In this document: positions 20,262-30,184 of the stretch, piece by piece
Numbering within the stretch: the first letter of the stretch is position 1
How the letters are laid out: the number at the start of each line of letters is the position of its first letter
Assembly: GCF_019931195.1 (NCBI RefSeq)
Contig: NZ_JAIOUO010000003.1
Location: forward strand, 744,001-808,000
Direction of reading: 5' to 3'
DNA length: 64,000 nucleotides
From: Marinobacter sp. F4216
Lineage (GTDB): Bacteria > Pseudomonadota > Gammaproteobacteria > Pseudomonadales > Oleiphilaceae
Translations under genes and position numbers: made by a program
Notes under the pieces: generated by a model
What the model was told of the DNA's origin: nothing
Database searches by the model: none
The model's input: only the letters and a program-made list of their open reading frames with translations

Positions 20262-21485
20262 TCAACCGAACCACCGCCGCCAAATAGATTTTTGGGGCTG
20301 CTGGTCTTTCCCGAACTGTGCCTGCTGGGCGATTTCCTTAATTTGCTTGGTTATCCCCTTTTTGGGGGCAATCACAGACAGGGGTTTTCCTTGCTCCATA
20401 GCCAGACTGGCCAGTTTGTAGTCATTCCGTACCGTCACGATCTGATCCGTTCCGAGCGCCTTTTCGATTTCTTCCAACTTCAGACTGTTGGGATTCTTGA
20501 GGTATCGGTTCACGACGACCTGCATTCGCTCTTTCGGAATGTCCAGCTCACGCACTGCGTAGCGAATCAGATTGGCAGCGTCTCGCAGACAAACCACGTT
20601 GTCCTGCACGACGATGAAAATATTATCCGCCTGCTTCAGGACAGGTAGTGACCAGTGCTCTGCCCCGCGGGAGAGATCAAAGACAACGGACTCAAAGGAA
20701 GTACGCAATTTGAAAAGTAAGGTTGGAAGCTGAGAGAAGTCGAAATGATTCGGCCGCAGCATCCCAAACGGCGCTGCTGGCAGGAGCGCAATACCGGAAA
20801 ACTGGCTCATCAGCCCTTTGATTGCCGAATCATCCAGTGAGGAGGCCTCGCGCAGGGCATCCTGAAAATGATACTCGGGGGCTCCTTTAAGCATTGCTGA
20901 CTGACTGGCATTAAGGTGGTCGCCGTCTGCCAACGCCGCCTTACCGCCGGTCATCAAGGATAACTGGTCTGCCAGCGACATACTTAAAAAGCTTGCCCCC
21001 GAGCCGCCCTTGGCATTAATGACCACATTCAGTGGCGCCAGCTTCACTTCCGTCACGAGATGGTCAGCAATGCTGTAAATGGCCTGAATCAGGTCATCCA
21101 GATCTTCCGGCTTGCCTGATACGAAATCGATTACGCCCGCTCGCAACGCGCTGCGGGTGAGCTCCGGTGTGACATTATTGCCGATCACAATACAGTTCTT
21201 TACCTGGGGTGCCAGCTCTTGCACAAGGTGCAAGGCATGAGCCGAATCGTCAGGCATATGCAGAAGAACCGTCTGATGATCTTGAAGCTGTGACGGATTC
21301 AGGTGTTTAAATCCAGCATGGGTCACGGTGAGGTTTGGAATCGACTCAAGCTCTCTGGCCGTCTCCCGCGCAGCTTCCGGCTGTATCGCAATAACAAGGA
21401 CAGAAACAGGAACGGCCAGAGGAACCCGAGGTTTGATTTGATTCTCGGCCTTGCTTTGCAAAGGCTGTACGATCAGGTCGTTCAC
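20262..21485 (-). CDS. tadZ: Tad localisation ATPase TadZ (CpaE)
   Basis: A MinD/ParA-like protein that positions the pilus machine at the pole. An N-terminal atypical receiver domain (about 20-130) precedes the ATPase domain with the deviant Walker A KGGSGASFLS, which lacks the second Lys, as is common in CpaE/TadZ. GTG at 21485 is chosen as start because AAGGAG precedes it; an upstream frame extension overlaps tadF. Confidence 0.9.
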   Translation of the reverse strand: MNDLIVQPLQSKAENQIKPRVPLAVPVSVLVIAIQPEAARETARELESIPNLTVTHAGFKHLNPSQLQDHQTVLLHMPDDSAHALHLVQELAPQVKNCIVIGNNVTPELTRSALRAGVIDFVSGKPEDLDDLIQAIYSIADHLVTEVKLAPLNVVINAKGGSGASFLSMSLADQLSLMTGGKAALADGDHLNASQSAMLKGAPEYHFQDALREASSLDDSAIKGLMSQFSGIALLPAAPFGMLRPNHFDFSQLPTLLFKLRTSFESVVFDLSRGAEHWSLPVLKQADNIFIVVQDNVVCLRDAANLIRYAVRELDIPKERMQVVVNRYLKNPNSLKLEEIEKALGTDQIVTVRNDYKLASLAMEQGKPLSVIAPKKGITKQIKEIAQQAQFGKDQQPQKSIWRRWFG

Positions 21486-21505
21486 AGTTCTCTCCTTATA
21501 ACTGC

Positions 21506-21985
21506 TCATGCACACACCGTCATGCCGAAACGGGTCGCCCCAAGGCTCTCTCTTGGCAAGGTTGTCGTAAAACCAGGAGCATTCAGGGTGATGAAAAAGC
21601 CCGGAATAATCAGTTGATGCTGGTAGTTCTCAACACTCGCAGAAACAAGGTCAATCTGCATTGCCGTATTCGCAACTGCCCCGTTTTCTGCGAGGTAGCG
21701 GATATTAAGGTTATTCAGTGTGAGGCCGGTCACAAGCTCATCCATGCCATCAAGTGCGAGTGCTTTCAGGCCATCGGGCGCTTCGGGGACGACTTCGAGG
21801 TCAGGCTGGCACACCACCGCCAAACGCGCTGCCCGCCGGGAAACCTCTTCAAGGGTATTGAAAGTAAACATTAAGCGCCCTGTTTCAAATGCCGCGAAGA
21901 TCATCACCAAAACGACCGACGCCACGATCGCAAACTCGACGGCATATACTCCGCCCTGCTTTTTTAGAGCGTATATCTTCTTCAT
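21506..21985 (-). CDS. tadF: TadF-like pseudopilin
   Basis: 159 residues. A short basic leader (MKKIYALKKQGG) is followed by VYAVEFAIVASVVLVMIFAAFE, the TadE/TadF pattern with prepilin cleavage near the Gly and a Glu at +5. The start overlaps the tadE stop by 4 bp (ATGA). Minor pseudopilin of the Tad machine. Confidence 0.88.
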   Translation of the reverse strand: MKKIYALKKQGGVYAVEFAIVASVVLVMIFAAFETGRLMFTFNTLEEVSRRAARLAVVCQPDLEVVPEAPDGLKALALDGMDELVTGLTLNNLNIRYLAENGAVANTAMQIDLVSASVENYQHQLIIPGFFITLNAPGFTTTLPRESLGATRFGMTVCA

Positions 21986-22458
21986 AGCACCCTCATCGAG
22001 AGGTTAACGTCCATATTCCATGACAAGGATATTGGGTTACCGTAGAAGGCTGGTATTGAATTCCCGAAGATAGGCGTCCAGTCGTAATTGACCTGTACAG
22101 TAACTTGCTCTGAGACCGGATCCACGCCAATTTGAACATCGTCCTCATTCAGTCCAGGTAAAATTGACTCGGCACCATCAGCTGGCTGGGCAGTCGAGCC
22201 ATAGACTATCAATCGAGTGGCGGCAGATCGAACCGCATCGGTCACGACCACATCCCCGAGACTGCCCGGTCGCGCCACATTAATGAGGTATCGAGACGCG
22301 TTTCGGGCGGCACCGTACAACTCATGATACTGATAGAACGCCCGCCCCAACTCCGCAAAGGCAAAGAACAGCAAGAACAGCAACGGCAAAACCAGAGTCG
22401 CTTCGATCGCGGCCAAACCACGTTGACGCCTCATGGAATGTTGAATAGTCGCCGTCAT
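21982..22458 (-). CDS. tadE: TadE-like pseudopilin
   Basis: 158 residues with the leader MRRQRG and the hydrophobic helix LAAIEATLVLPLLFLLFFAFAE. The Glu within the first residues of the helix and the Gly before the cleavage site fit TadE. It overlaps tadG and tadF by 4 bp each, so the three are translationally coupled. Confidence 0.9.
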   Translation of the reverse strand: MTATIQHSMRRQRGLAAIEATLVLPLLFLLFFAFAELGRAFYQYHELYGAARNASRYLINVARPGSLGDVVVTDAVRSAATRLIVYGSTAQPADGAESILPGLNEDDVQIGVDPVSEQVTVQVNYDWTPIFGNSIPAFYGNPISLSWNMDVNLSMRVL

Positions 22459-23786
22459 GAGTCATTACTTCCCGGGTCACGATACAAAACGATTGTATAG
22501 GGCCCATTCTGATCAACCGCATCAACGACTGCCGGGCCAGTGCCACTGCAATCCTCAATAAACTCTCCAATCACAAAAGCTTCATTTCCTTTCTGGATGA
22601 CCTCCTGCATCAGGAAAAAACAGGCCATACCTTCGAACGCAAGATTATTCTGTCCGTTAGCTTCGCCATCACACTGCCCAACCAGTATCGTAAATTCCCG
22701 CCGAGCACTATTTCCGTCCTCCCTCCACGATTGGGCCGGATTATGGGGACAGGAATATCCCTCTCCACTTAGACTATTCGAATAGGCATCTGCGTAATCC
22801 GCATAGCGGTACAGGGAAGGAGAATCGGCGTTATCAACGAGCGCACCACTCTCCTCGTAGACCACTTGTCCATCGACAACATCAAGCGGTGCGCCCACAC
22901 ACACATCTTTGTCCGATGGATGATCCGTCGGATTAACGGTGCCATTGGCATAGCGACCCAGACGGGTATTCATACCCGTTGCAACGGGGCCCACAGTATT
23001 TCCCGGCTCGGTTTCAATATCTTCGTTGACCGTTCCCGGTCCGAAGCAGGTTTCCGCCCCTACTGCCGCGCCAGCCATGGCATTCCGGATATCCGCCCCG
23101 CCAGTTAAGCCCGGAAGCCTGGCCAGCTGAAAATTTCCATCTCCGATTGCACTATCTGTGTTGCTGCTGATCTTCATCTGCATGATGGTGTTATTGGGAT
23201 ATCCGGAAGGGGTGCTGGGGTCCCCTCCCTGGCACACCACCATCGGCAAAAGGTTATTGGAGCAGCTGAGCAAGGGCGTACTGGGACCGGCCACCGCGGA
23301 AGCGCGAACGGGAAGCTCATTAAAACCCGCAATACCTGCGAGAAAGGCAGGTTGCCCAATATCTTGCAAACGCACCCGGACATAGTCAGCCGCCAGGTCG
23401 CCGGTTGGAATGAAAGGGTCTGGCTGGAGGGAAAATTCCACCTTGAGCTGATCGGTAACATCGGGCCCATCAAACGTCGCCCCGGCCAGATCAATCTCAT
23501 CTCTTAACGCCTCGTAGTCATCGGAGGCGAGTACGTTAGTCAACATCGTCACGACTTCCCGACGTACCGCAGCGTGATCTGCTCCCAGGTCACGCTCCTT
23601 CGCCGCATGGAGCGCCGTCGCATCAACGGCATTCTGTAGCCGAGCCTTGTTAAGGAATAAATACCCACCGTCCAGCGTCAACGCACCAACAGCTAAAATG
23701 GCCGCCAGAGAAACCGTCACCAGAATGGCAACAGCACCACGCTGTCTTTTGGTGTCAGGATACCGATGGCATTGTTCGACGATCAT
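22455..23786 (-). CDS. tadG: TadG-like pilus assembly protein
   Basis: 443 residues. A TadE-like N-terminal segment (QRGAVAILVTVSLAAILAVGALTLDGGY) anchors a large periplasmic domain with several Cys residues (for example CSNNLLPMVVCQGG and SCPHNPAQSW). No complete von Willebrand MIDAS motif was seen. Its role in Flp biogenesis is inferred from operon position. Confidence 0.85.
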   Translation of the reverse strand: MIVEQCHRYPDTKRQRGAVAILVTVSLAAILAVGALTLDGGYLFLNKARLQNAVDATALHAAKERDLGADHAAVRREVVTMLTNVLASDDYEALRDEIDLAGATFDGPDVTDQLKVEFSLQPDPFIPTGDLAADYVRVRLQDIGQPAFLAGIAGFNELPVRASAVAGPSTPLLSCSNNLLPMVVCQGGDPSTPSGYPNNTIMQMKISSNTDSAIGDGNFQLARLPGLTGGADIRNAMAGAAVGAETCFGPGTVNEDIETEPGNTVGPVATGMNTRLGRYANGTVNPTDHPSDKDVCVGAPLDVVDGQVVYEESGALVDNADSPSLYRYADYADAYSNSLSGEGYSCPHNPAQSWREDGNSARREFTILVGQCDGEANGQNNLAFEGMACFFLMQEVIQKGNEAFVIGEFIEDCSGTGPAVVDAVDQNGPYTIVLYRDPGSNDS

Positions 23787-23840
23787 CCTTTCTCCCTTTC
23801 CCTGGAGTAGAGACCCTAATACGGCGCGATCGGACGCTTC

Positions 23841-24107
23841 CTAGTCTTCACCGATCGCCAGCGTTTTCCCACGAGCAGATGCTGGCGGATACGTGGATTT
23901 TTCATAGTTCGTTATGACTCGGGAGGTGACGTTTCCGTTCAACGTGTGAACTTTTCCGGCATTCCGGTACTCCGCTCCGGGATCCAGAATTTGGCGCTGC
24001 TTCACCTCAGCAATCGTGCCACCAAGTTCAACTTTCTCCAGAACATTGTTGTTGCTGCAAGCGGTTAGAAAGACAGCGATACAAGACAATAAAATAGGCT
24101 TGTTCAT
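23841..24107 (-). CDS. Small Tad-associated lipoprotein
   Basis: 88 residues with the signal peptide MNKPILLSCIAVFLTACS (lipobox LTAC). The mature part of about 70 residues has no recognised domain. It lies between the secretin gene and tadG, so it may be a pilotin or accessory outer-membrane factor; that is inference from position. Confidence 0.8.
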   Translation of the reverse strand: MNKPILLSCIAVFLTACSNNNVLEKVELGGTIAEVKQRQILDPGAEYRNAGKVHTLNGNVTSRVITNYEKSTYPPASARGKTLAIGED

Positions 24108-24129
24108 TTAAGTTCCTCCTGAGCGCAAT

Positions 24130-25593
24130 TTACAGCGCATGTCCGTATTTATTGCCTGTACCAGCCATTTCAGCCGCTCGCATGCCGGGTTGCACCGCCG
24201 AGGATGATGCCCCACCAGTGCTACGCTGCCCCGAATCTCCCTCAGTTTCGCGTTTAAACATTCGGCCGAGCAGATAAAACTCCAAATCAGTGGGCGGCAC
24301 AAAGCCATCCGTCGGCAACTGCAAGCCTTCGCGGGTAATCGGCTGGGCCAGTCGAGGAGTAACAAGAATAACCAGCTCGGTTTCCCCATTCAGGTATTCC
24401 TCACTGCGGAACAACTGTCCAAGAATAGGCACATCGCCCAATCCAGGTAATTGATTAACAGACTCACGAACGCGATTGCTGAGCAAGCCGGCAATAGCAA
24501 TAGTCTGCCCGTCAGCAAGCTCAACCGTAGTCCGAGCGCTTCGCTTCACAATTGACGGAGTAATAATGGTTGCAGTTGTCCCCGTGGGCGCGATCCCTAC
24601 CGCATTCGCATTACTCAGCTCACTGACCAGCACATCGAGGTTCAGATTAATATTTCCATCCCCAAGAATTGTGGGAACGAATGACACACCAACACCGAAT
24701 TCCTTGTAAGAAATCTTTATTCCGTCATCATCCGGCACCGGCACGGGGAACTCGCCACCGGACAAAAAGTCAGCCTGTTGACCACTCAAGGCTGTAATGT
24801 TGGGCTCGGCCAGAACGCGAGCAAGCCCCTGTTCCTTGGCTGCATCGATAGCAAAATCGTAGAGAAAACTGTTGGTCACGTATGAGCCGAAGATTCCGAA
24901 TTCACTAATCAGGCCATCCCCACCAATAAGCCCTCCCAGGAAGTTGCCGTCCTGGCCGACCAAGGCAAAGTCACTATTGAGCCTGTGGGCGAGCTCCCGC
25001 TGAACCTCAGCCACGGTGACTTCCAGCATCACCTGCTGGCCGCCGCCAACTGACATCATATTGAGAACTTCGCTGTTAGCGTCTTCTCCACCGGCCGCGA
25101 GTGCATAGCCATCGGCGAGGCGTCTTGCGGCTTCCATACGCTCCGGGCTCGATACTTGGCCTGACAGGACCAAATGCCCCTGAGAACTGAGCACGCTAAT
25201 ATTTTCGTCCGGCAGGAAGCGATAAAGTTTGTCTTTCAGTCCATTCAGATCGTGGGTGACTTCTATATCGATAGAGTCAACCAGGCGATCGTTTTTATCC
25301 CAAACCAGGATGTTAGTGCTTCCCAGTCTCTTTCCCACAACGTAAAGCTCAGAGCGTTCGGTCACCAGAATGTCTGCGATATCCGGATTACCCACAGACA
25401 CGCGGGCAGGTGTACTTTGAATCGGAATGGTTCGGGACTTGTAGATGGGAATAAGGTTGACCGAAACCCCCAGCCCTGAACCGCCACCAGCCCAGGCGGG
25501 GGTGAAATACAGCCCCGCAACCACAACCATCACAGCCGCCTGGAAAAATCGCGCAAGCTGATTCTTTGAACTTCTCCACAACGAGTTATTCAT
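24130..25593 (-). CDS. rcpA: Tad outer-membrane secretin RcpA (CpaC)
   Basis: 487 residues. A signal peptide is followed by a pilus secretin N-domain (VNLIPIYKSRTIPI... region), a BON-like domain (about 110-170) and the secretin core (about 190-425), with the typical VPVPDDDGIKISYKEFGVGV stretch and the end LPGLGDVPILGQLFRS. It forms the outer-membrane channel for Flp. Confidence 0.94.
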   Translation of the reverse strand: MNNSLWRSSKNQLARFFQAAVMVVVAGLYFTPAWAGGGSGLGVSVNLIPIYKSRTIPIQSTPARVSVGNPDIADILVTERSELYVVGKRLGSTNILVWDKNDRLVDSIDIEVTHDLNGLKDKLYRFLPDENISVLSSQGHLVLSGQVSSPERMEAARRLADGYALAAGGEDANSEVLNMMSVGGGQQVMLEVTVAEVQRELAHRLNSDFALVGQDGNFLGGLIGGDGLISEFGIFGSYVTNSFLYDFAIDAAKEQGLARVLAEPNITALSGQQADFLSGGEFPVPVPDDDGIKISYKEFGVGVSFVPTILGDGNINLNLDVLVSELSNANAVGIAPTGTTATIITPSIVKRSARTTVELADGQTIAIAGLLSNRVRESVNQLPGLGDVPILGQLFRSEEYLNGETELVILVTPRLAQPITREGLQLPTDGFVPPTDLEFYLLGRMFKRETEGDSGQRSTGGASSSAVQPGMRAAEMAGTGNKYGHAL

Positions 25594-25625
25594 AGCTACT
25601 TCTTCCTAAAGTTTGGTGCACATCC

Positions 25626-26411
25626 TCAGTCCACGGTGACGGTTTGCATCGAAACACCACGAATCACTTCAATCTTTCGTTTCTCGTAACTGGGTGCCAG
25701 CCGGCGAGGCTCCACAGCCGCAACCACAGGTTCCGGTTTCGCCTCAGCCAACTCTACCGCGCTCTTGTCGTTGGGATTCCGCAGAGCGAGCTGAATACTG
25801 CCCCGACTTCTGGCGTTCATCAGCACCTCGGCCTGTTCCAGGGAAACTTCCAGAGTGACAGCCCTCACCAAAATAGGCTTGTTGGCATCGGTTCCGGTCA
25901 CCTGATCGACGGCCAGCACCTTTAGATTACTGAGAACAACATCCGTAGATGCGTTCTCCCGGGAACTGCGAGTCATCAACACATCGACTCGATTACCCGG
26001 AAGAAGAAAACCGGCAACCCCCACAACATCGTCAACCCGGATGGTGACCGCACGCATGTTGGATTCGATCAGACTGGCCAGAACACTTCCTTCCCCCTTT
26101 TCCGCCAACTTTTCGGGGCGAACGAAATCCCCTTCCAGCATCGGGTGCCTGGCCACTTTACCCACAACCGCCTCCATGCTCTGACTCACATTCTTCGGCG
26201 CCATAGACCGGGGAAAGCTGCGTACAGAGAGATGCTTCTGCTCCAGAACCGTTCCCGCCGACACAGACACAGACATGGCAATGGCCTGCACTTCATCCAC
26301 CTTGACGTCTTTCGGCCGATTATTATCAAGCCAGTTCTTGGCCATGAATACGGCTATGCCCGCAAACAGCACCGACAATACGGTGAAGCCTAGTGATCGA
26401 GAATTCATCAT
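25626..26411 (-). CDS. rcpC: Flp pilus assembly protein CpaB/RcpC
   Basis: 261 residues with an N-terminal membrane anchor, a SAF domain (about 45-115) and the CpaB C-terminal domain (VDVLMTRS...). The family may bind peptidoglycan and stabilise the channel. The start overlaps the stop of the upstream ATPase gene (ATGA). Confidence 0.92.
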   Translation of the reverse strand: MMNSRSLGFTVLSVLFAGIAVFMAKNWLDNNRPKDVKVDEVQAIAMSVSVSAGTVLEQKHLSVRSFPRSMAPKNVSQSMEAVVGKVARHPMLEGDFVRPEKLAEKGEGSVLASLIESNMRAVTIRVDDVVGVAGFLLPGNRVDVLMTRSSRENASTDVVLSNLKVLAVDQVTGTDANKPILVRAVTLEVSLEQAEVLMNARSRGSIQLALRNPNDKSAVELAEAKPEPVVAAVEPRRLAPSYEKRKIEVIRGVSMQTVTVD

Positions 26412-27778
26412 GATCCGCCCTCCTCATTGAATGTGGCCACAGCAGCCGGAAACGGACAGCGACTGGCTTCCACGAAATAGATATTCCAGGCTCGCTCGAG
26501 CAGCTCTGGTTCAATAATGCTGGATAGTTCGTTAAACCGAATTTGATCTGACACGATGGAAAGCAGGTCCCGAGGATGAGACGGAAGCATGTCTACCTGA
26601 TTCGTGGGGTAACACTGCTGAACCAACCACCGGCCAAGATGATATTTGTCATTGAGGCCCATCACACGGCATTGCTGCTGCCAGATTGCAACAAACGCTT
26701 CATCATCTATGGCTTTGAATTCAATCTTGTAACCCAGGCGCCTAAGGAAGGCCGGATCAAAGATGTCCTGGGGGCTGAGGTTGGTGGAAAACAAAAGGTT
26801 CTGCTCGAAGGGCACCTCAAAGTGCGCCCCACTGGGTAACGACAGAAAATCACGAGCCTCTTCTAAAGGCACGATCCATCGATTAAACACCTCCTTGGCA
26901 CTGATTTTCTGTCGGCCAAGATCGTCAATCAAAAGCACGCCGTTATTGGCCAGAAGGCCAATGGGCGCCTTGTGAAGCCTTGCTTTTGGGTCATGACTGA
27001 TGTCGAGCATAGAGAGCTCAAGCTCCCCTCCCACGACCACCAGGGGGCGATGGCAGCGATACCAGCGGGGATCACTGACTTGCGCAAAAAGATCGTCGTC
27101 TCGAAAAGTGCTATCAATTCTCTGGTGTATCTGAGGATCAAAAATCTGCACGATTTCCCCACCCATCTCTATGGCATGGGGAATCATGACCTCGTCACCG
27201 AAGAGACGATTCAGCTGACGACAGATAAAGCTCTTTCCCGTGCCAGCGGCACCATAGATCAACACCGGGCGCCGGGAATTTATGGCAGGACCGATCTGAT
27301 CGATCAAATCGGGCTGCACCACCGTGGTATCAAAGACTTCCAGCAGGCGTTGACGGCTGACAGCCTGACGCCGACTGGATTGCTGGATACAAATGCGACG
27401 GTATTCCTCGAGAGGAACAGGGGCCTTGCCAACATAGCCGCTCAGCTCAAGGGCCTGACGCGCCTGTTGCCGCCCCACAGCGCTCAGCGCCACTCGCATT
27501 TGACCTTGCTCGCTGTTTCGATTTTCAACCAGGCTGTTGGCTTTGGCCTCTGCGACCAGTTCAGCAATCACGTTGCCGCTGAGCCCCATCAACTCGGCCA
27601 ACAATTTGATGGAAGCCACTTCGCGCTTTAACAGGTGCTTGAGCAAAAGACCCCGAAGCAACGGGCCAGGCAAACTGGTTTCGGAAACAGTATGAGGCGT
27701 AGGAAGGGACACCGCAGGCGGGGCACCAACTGGCTCAGTAACCTTGGATTCTTCTAGCTGAATTGACTTCAACGGCAA
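26408..27778 (-). CDS. AAA+ ATPase of the Tad locus with N-terminal winged-helix-like region
   Basis: 456 residues. About 45-130 is helical and winged-helix-like (LLAELMGLSGNVIAELVAEAKANSL). The AAA core follows with Walker A GAAGTGKS (about 180) and Walker B VLLIDDLGRQ, then FSTNLSPQDIFDPAFLRRLGYKIEF, which includes sensor and Arg-finger-like residues. It is distinct from TadA and TadZ. It sits between tadV and rcpC, coupled to rcpC. The cellular role is not known to me. Confidence 0.8.
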   Translation of the reverse strand: MPLKSIQLEESKVTEPVGAPPAVSLPTPHTVSETSLPGPLLRGLLLKHLLKREVASIKLLAELMGLSGNVIAELVAEAKANSLVENRNSEQGQMRVALSAVGRQQARQALELSGYVGKAPVPLEEYRRICIQQSSRRQAVSRQRLLEVFDTTVVQPDLIDQIGPAINSRRPVLIYGAAGTGKSFICRQLNRLFGDEVMIPHAIEMGGEIVQIFDPQIHQRIDSTFRDDDLFAQVSDPRWYRCHRPLVVVGGELELSMLDISHDPKARLHKAPIGLLANNGVLLIDDLGRQKISAKEVFNRWIVPLEEARDFLSLPSGAHFEVPFEQNLLFSTNLSPQDIFDPAFLRRLGYKIEFKAIDDEAFVAIWQQQCRVMGLNDKYHLGRWLVQQCYPTNQVDMLPSHPRDLLSIVSDQIRFNELSSIIEPELLERAWNIYFVEASRCPFPAAVATFNEEGGS

Positions 27779-27869
27779 GCTCCTTCCAGTTGGAGCAATA
27801 AAACCTAGTCAAAAATACACACCATTAATTTGGAGCAAACTTCTGACTTCCCTTGTGCATCGGGCCTGC

Positions 27870-28379
27870 TTACCCGATCTGTAATACATAAAACAGCCAT
27901 CCCAGCGCCAGCGCAGGCGCGTAGGGCACCCTCACGCCTGCGATTTCAGAACTCTCGGGCGCAATGTAGGTACGAAAAGCCGCCATCATCCGGTAACGTT
28001 TGAGGGTAACCAACAAGGGCTGCCACCCCATCCGAAGGGTTGCGATCAAAGGCGAGGTAACAGCCCCGAAAGCAATCCCGAGCGCGGAAATCATCAGTGC
28101 CTGGACAGGATCGTAAAAACTGCACACAGCCATCATCAACTTAACATCGCCCCCGCCTACCCACCTGAAGCGGAAAAGTGTGCCAAATATAAACAAAGCA
28201 CAGAGTGCCCCCCCCAGACCGCTTAGCATTCCAGAAATACCCGACGAGTAACTCTGGAATACCAAACCCATCAAAAGACCTACAACAGACAGAGCATTCG
28301 GAATTTTTTCCCGAAAAATATCGCTCGTCACAGCGAGCAAAAAAATCACCAAAACTACCTTGAAAGAAATTGATTCCAC
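27870..28379 (-). CDS. tadV: Flp prepilin peptidase TadV (CpaA)
   Basis: 169 residues, a short type IV prepilin peptidase. The two catalytic Asp are visible in VTSDIFREKIPN and GGGDVKLMMAV. It cleaves the Flp and TadE/F leaders. It has several membrane helices. Confidence 0.93.
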   Translation of the reverse strand: MESISFKVVLVIFLLAVTSDIFREKIPNALSVVGLLMGLVFQSYSSGISGMLSGLGGALCALFIFGTLFRFRWVGGGDVKLMMAVCSFYDPVQALMISALGIAFGAVTSPLIATLRMGWQPLLVTLKRYRMMAAFRTYIAPESSEIAGVRVPYAPALALGWLFYVLQIG

Positions 28380-28391
28380 GCCGCCTCCTGA

Positions 28392-28425
28392 CTAAAAACG
28401 CCCAGCCCAGAATTCCTGGGCTGGG
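28392..28425 (-). terminator. Terminator/attenuator between flp and tadV
   Basis: CCCAGCCCAG (28401-28410) pairs with CTGGGCTGGG (28416-28425). On the minus strand the stem is followed by GTTTTTAG. It would make flp mRNA more abundant than the downstream tad message. Confidence 0.75.
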
Positions 28426-28439
28426 GTTTCGCCAAAAAC

Positions 28440-28604
28440 TTAGCTTACCGCGTCAGCAAGTTCGCCGATTCTGGCCGTAGCCCGACCCCCGAGCAACTGG
28501 AAGGCACCAACCATTCCACCAACAACCAAACCACCTGCAATTGCGTACTCAACCGCAGTCAAGCCATCCTCATCCTTCCACAGAGCCTTCAGAAATTCTT
28601 TCAT
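28440..28604 (-). CDS. flp: Flp major pilin
   Basis: 54 residues. The leader MKEFLKALWKDEDG is followed by LTAVEYAIAGGLVVGG, the Flp signature with cleavage after Gly and the E-Y pair at +5/+6. GAGGGA precedes the ATG. It is the first gene of the Tad operon, with a terminator-like hairpin right behind it. Confidence 0.93.
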   Translation of the reverse strand: MKEFLKALWKDEDGLTAVEYAIAGGLVVGGMVGAFQLLGGRATARIGELADAVS

Positions 28605-28774
28605 TTTTTGGTCCCTCAAAATGTAAAGCTAGATACAAGATGCTCGAATTCAGGCTCGAGCCACATCCCTGAGTACCGCTGACGCCAAACGCCAACCTCA
28701 CTTTAAACTTAGGGCATGTATCTTTTTGTTACAATCGAAGACAGCTCCAAACTGTGACACGTATCACAATCTAC

Positions 28775-30184
28775 CTAAGATGCTTTCCCGTATATGTCGT
28801 TCGCCACCAGCACGCTTCCCGAGGTGTCTACCCAAACTGGCATATACACAAAATGGACGGAAACGTCGCTTTCAAGGGCCTCATGCCAATCAGGCTGTTT
28901 TTGAAAGGAAAGCCCCCGGTATCTCCCAGGTTGTTTAAATATCGCATCGACTAGGGACCCAGCATCGGCCACCCTGACACACCCATGGCTGAGTGCCCGC
29001 CGGGACTCACCAAAAAGTTGCTTCTGCGGAGTATCGTGTAAGTAAATGGCCTGAGTCTGTTGCAGGTTAAAACGAACCCTGCCCAAGGGGTTGTTGTTGC
29101 CGGGCATCTGTCTGAGCACATAACGGCCAAGGATCCGGGTATTTTCATGCTGCCAGAAGTCTTCCCAGCCCAGAGGCGAAGTAACGTTACTGGCATCGAG
29201 CGGAAACAGTTCGAACCCGCGCTTCTTGAGAGCAAAAGGGTCTTTTTGCAGTAAGGGCAACAACTCTGTCTTCAGTATGCTGACCGGTGGGGTCCAACTG
29301 GGATTGAAAGTAACGCTTCCGAAACGGCTGTTGAGCCTTGGTGTCGGGCTGTCGGGCTTCCCGACGATGACGGGCATGACCAACTCAACCCGACCCGCCT
29401 CGATAAATAGCAACTCGAAATGCGGAATGTTCACCAACACAGTTCGATCAGGCATACGTTTTGGCAACTGCAGCCACTGCCTGAGACTGTAACGCATGGC
29501 TGGGAGCGGATTACCTCTGAATTTCAGGTGGCGAAGGGTGTGCTCATCCAGGTGACCGCTGACGTCGAGATTGTGCTGTCTCTGGTAATCTTTCAAGAGA
29601 AGCACCAGGGACGGATCCCAGACCGTTCGCTCTTGCATTCCCGGTGGCAAGGCATGGTCGAGAATATTTGCCAGGTAGGTTCGAAAGACCGCCACCTCTG
29701 GGTGTGACTGCCCGAGGCTTAACCCGGTCAGCAACCCGAACTCCGGCAGTGGCACTGTCTGACGGCGTATCTCGGCGGAGATCGCCTTCCGAAGGCGAGA
29801 AAAACCGGCGTATTCCGGTGTGAGTTCGTTAACCAGTTCGGGTAGGCGATGCTGCTTTATCGCCCTGGACAATATCTCGTCTGGCGACGGCCCATTTCGT
29901 TCGGACCGCAATTCGGCCCTCAGCGCCAACACCTTTTTGGTCGCTGTGTTTATTTCTTCTTCCGATGGCGTTTCAATGTCAGCGGAAAGAACCCCCCAAT
30001 CTTGCAGCAAGGATACCCATTGAGGGGTCAGGTCGGTGAGTTCGGGGGAGAGCCATCCATACTGGTCAGTGAAGGGGGGACTGGATTGATCCGGCAACTG
30101 TATGGCACTGGCCTTTGCCGCAAAAAGCAACACTGCCAACAGCAGCCCTGCCGTGGTTCCGAATCTACCCATTATTGCTTCCAT
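28775..30184 (-). CDS. L,D-transpeptidase, YcbB type
   Basis: 469 residues: a signal peptide (to about 27), a helical N-terminal region with a peptidoglycan-binding-like segment (about 200-230), then a YkuD catalytic domain with the active site YLHDTP...RALSHGCVRV. It makes 3-3 crosslinks in peptidoglycan. It lies upstream of flp in the same direction, but the 170-bp gap suggests separate control. Confidence 0.92.
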   Translation of the reverse strand: MEAIMGRFGTTAGLLLAVLLFAAKASAIQLPDQSSPPFTDQYGWLSPELTDLTPQWVSLLQDWGVLSADIETPSEEEINTATKKVLALRAELRSERNGPSPDEILSRAIKQHRLPELVNELTPEYAGFSRLRKAISAEIRRQTVPLPEFGLLTGLSLGQSHPEVAVFRTYLANILDHALPPGMQERTVWDPSLVLLLKDYQRQHNLDVSGHLDEHTLRHLKFRGNPLPAMRYSLRQWLQLPKRMPDRTVLVNIPHFELLFIEAGRVELVMPVIVGKPDSPTPRLNSRFGSVTFNPSWTPPVSILKTELLPLLQKDPFALKKRGFELFPLDASNVTSPLGWEDFWQHENTRILGRYVLRQMPGNNNPLGRVRFNLQQTQAIYLHDTPQKQLFGESRRALSHGCVRVADAGSLVDAIFKQPGRYRGLSFQKQPDWHEALESDVSVHFVYMPVWVDTSGSVLVANDIYGKAS

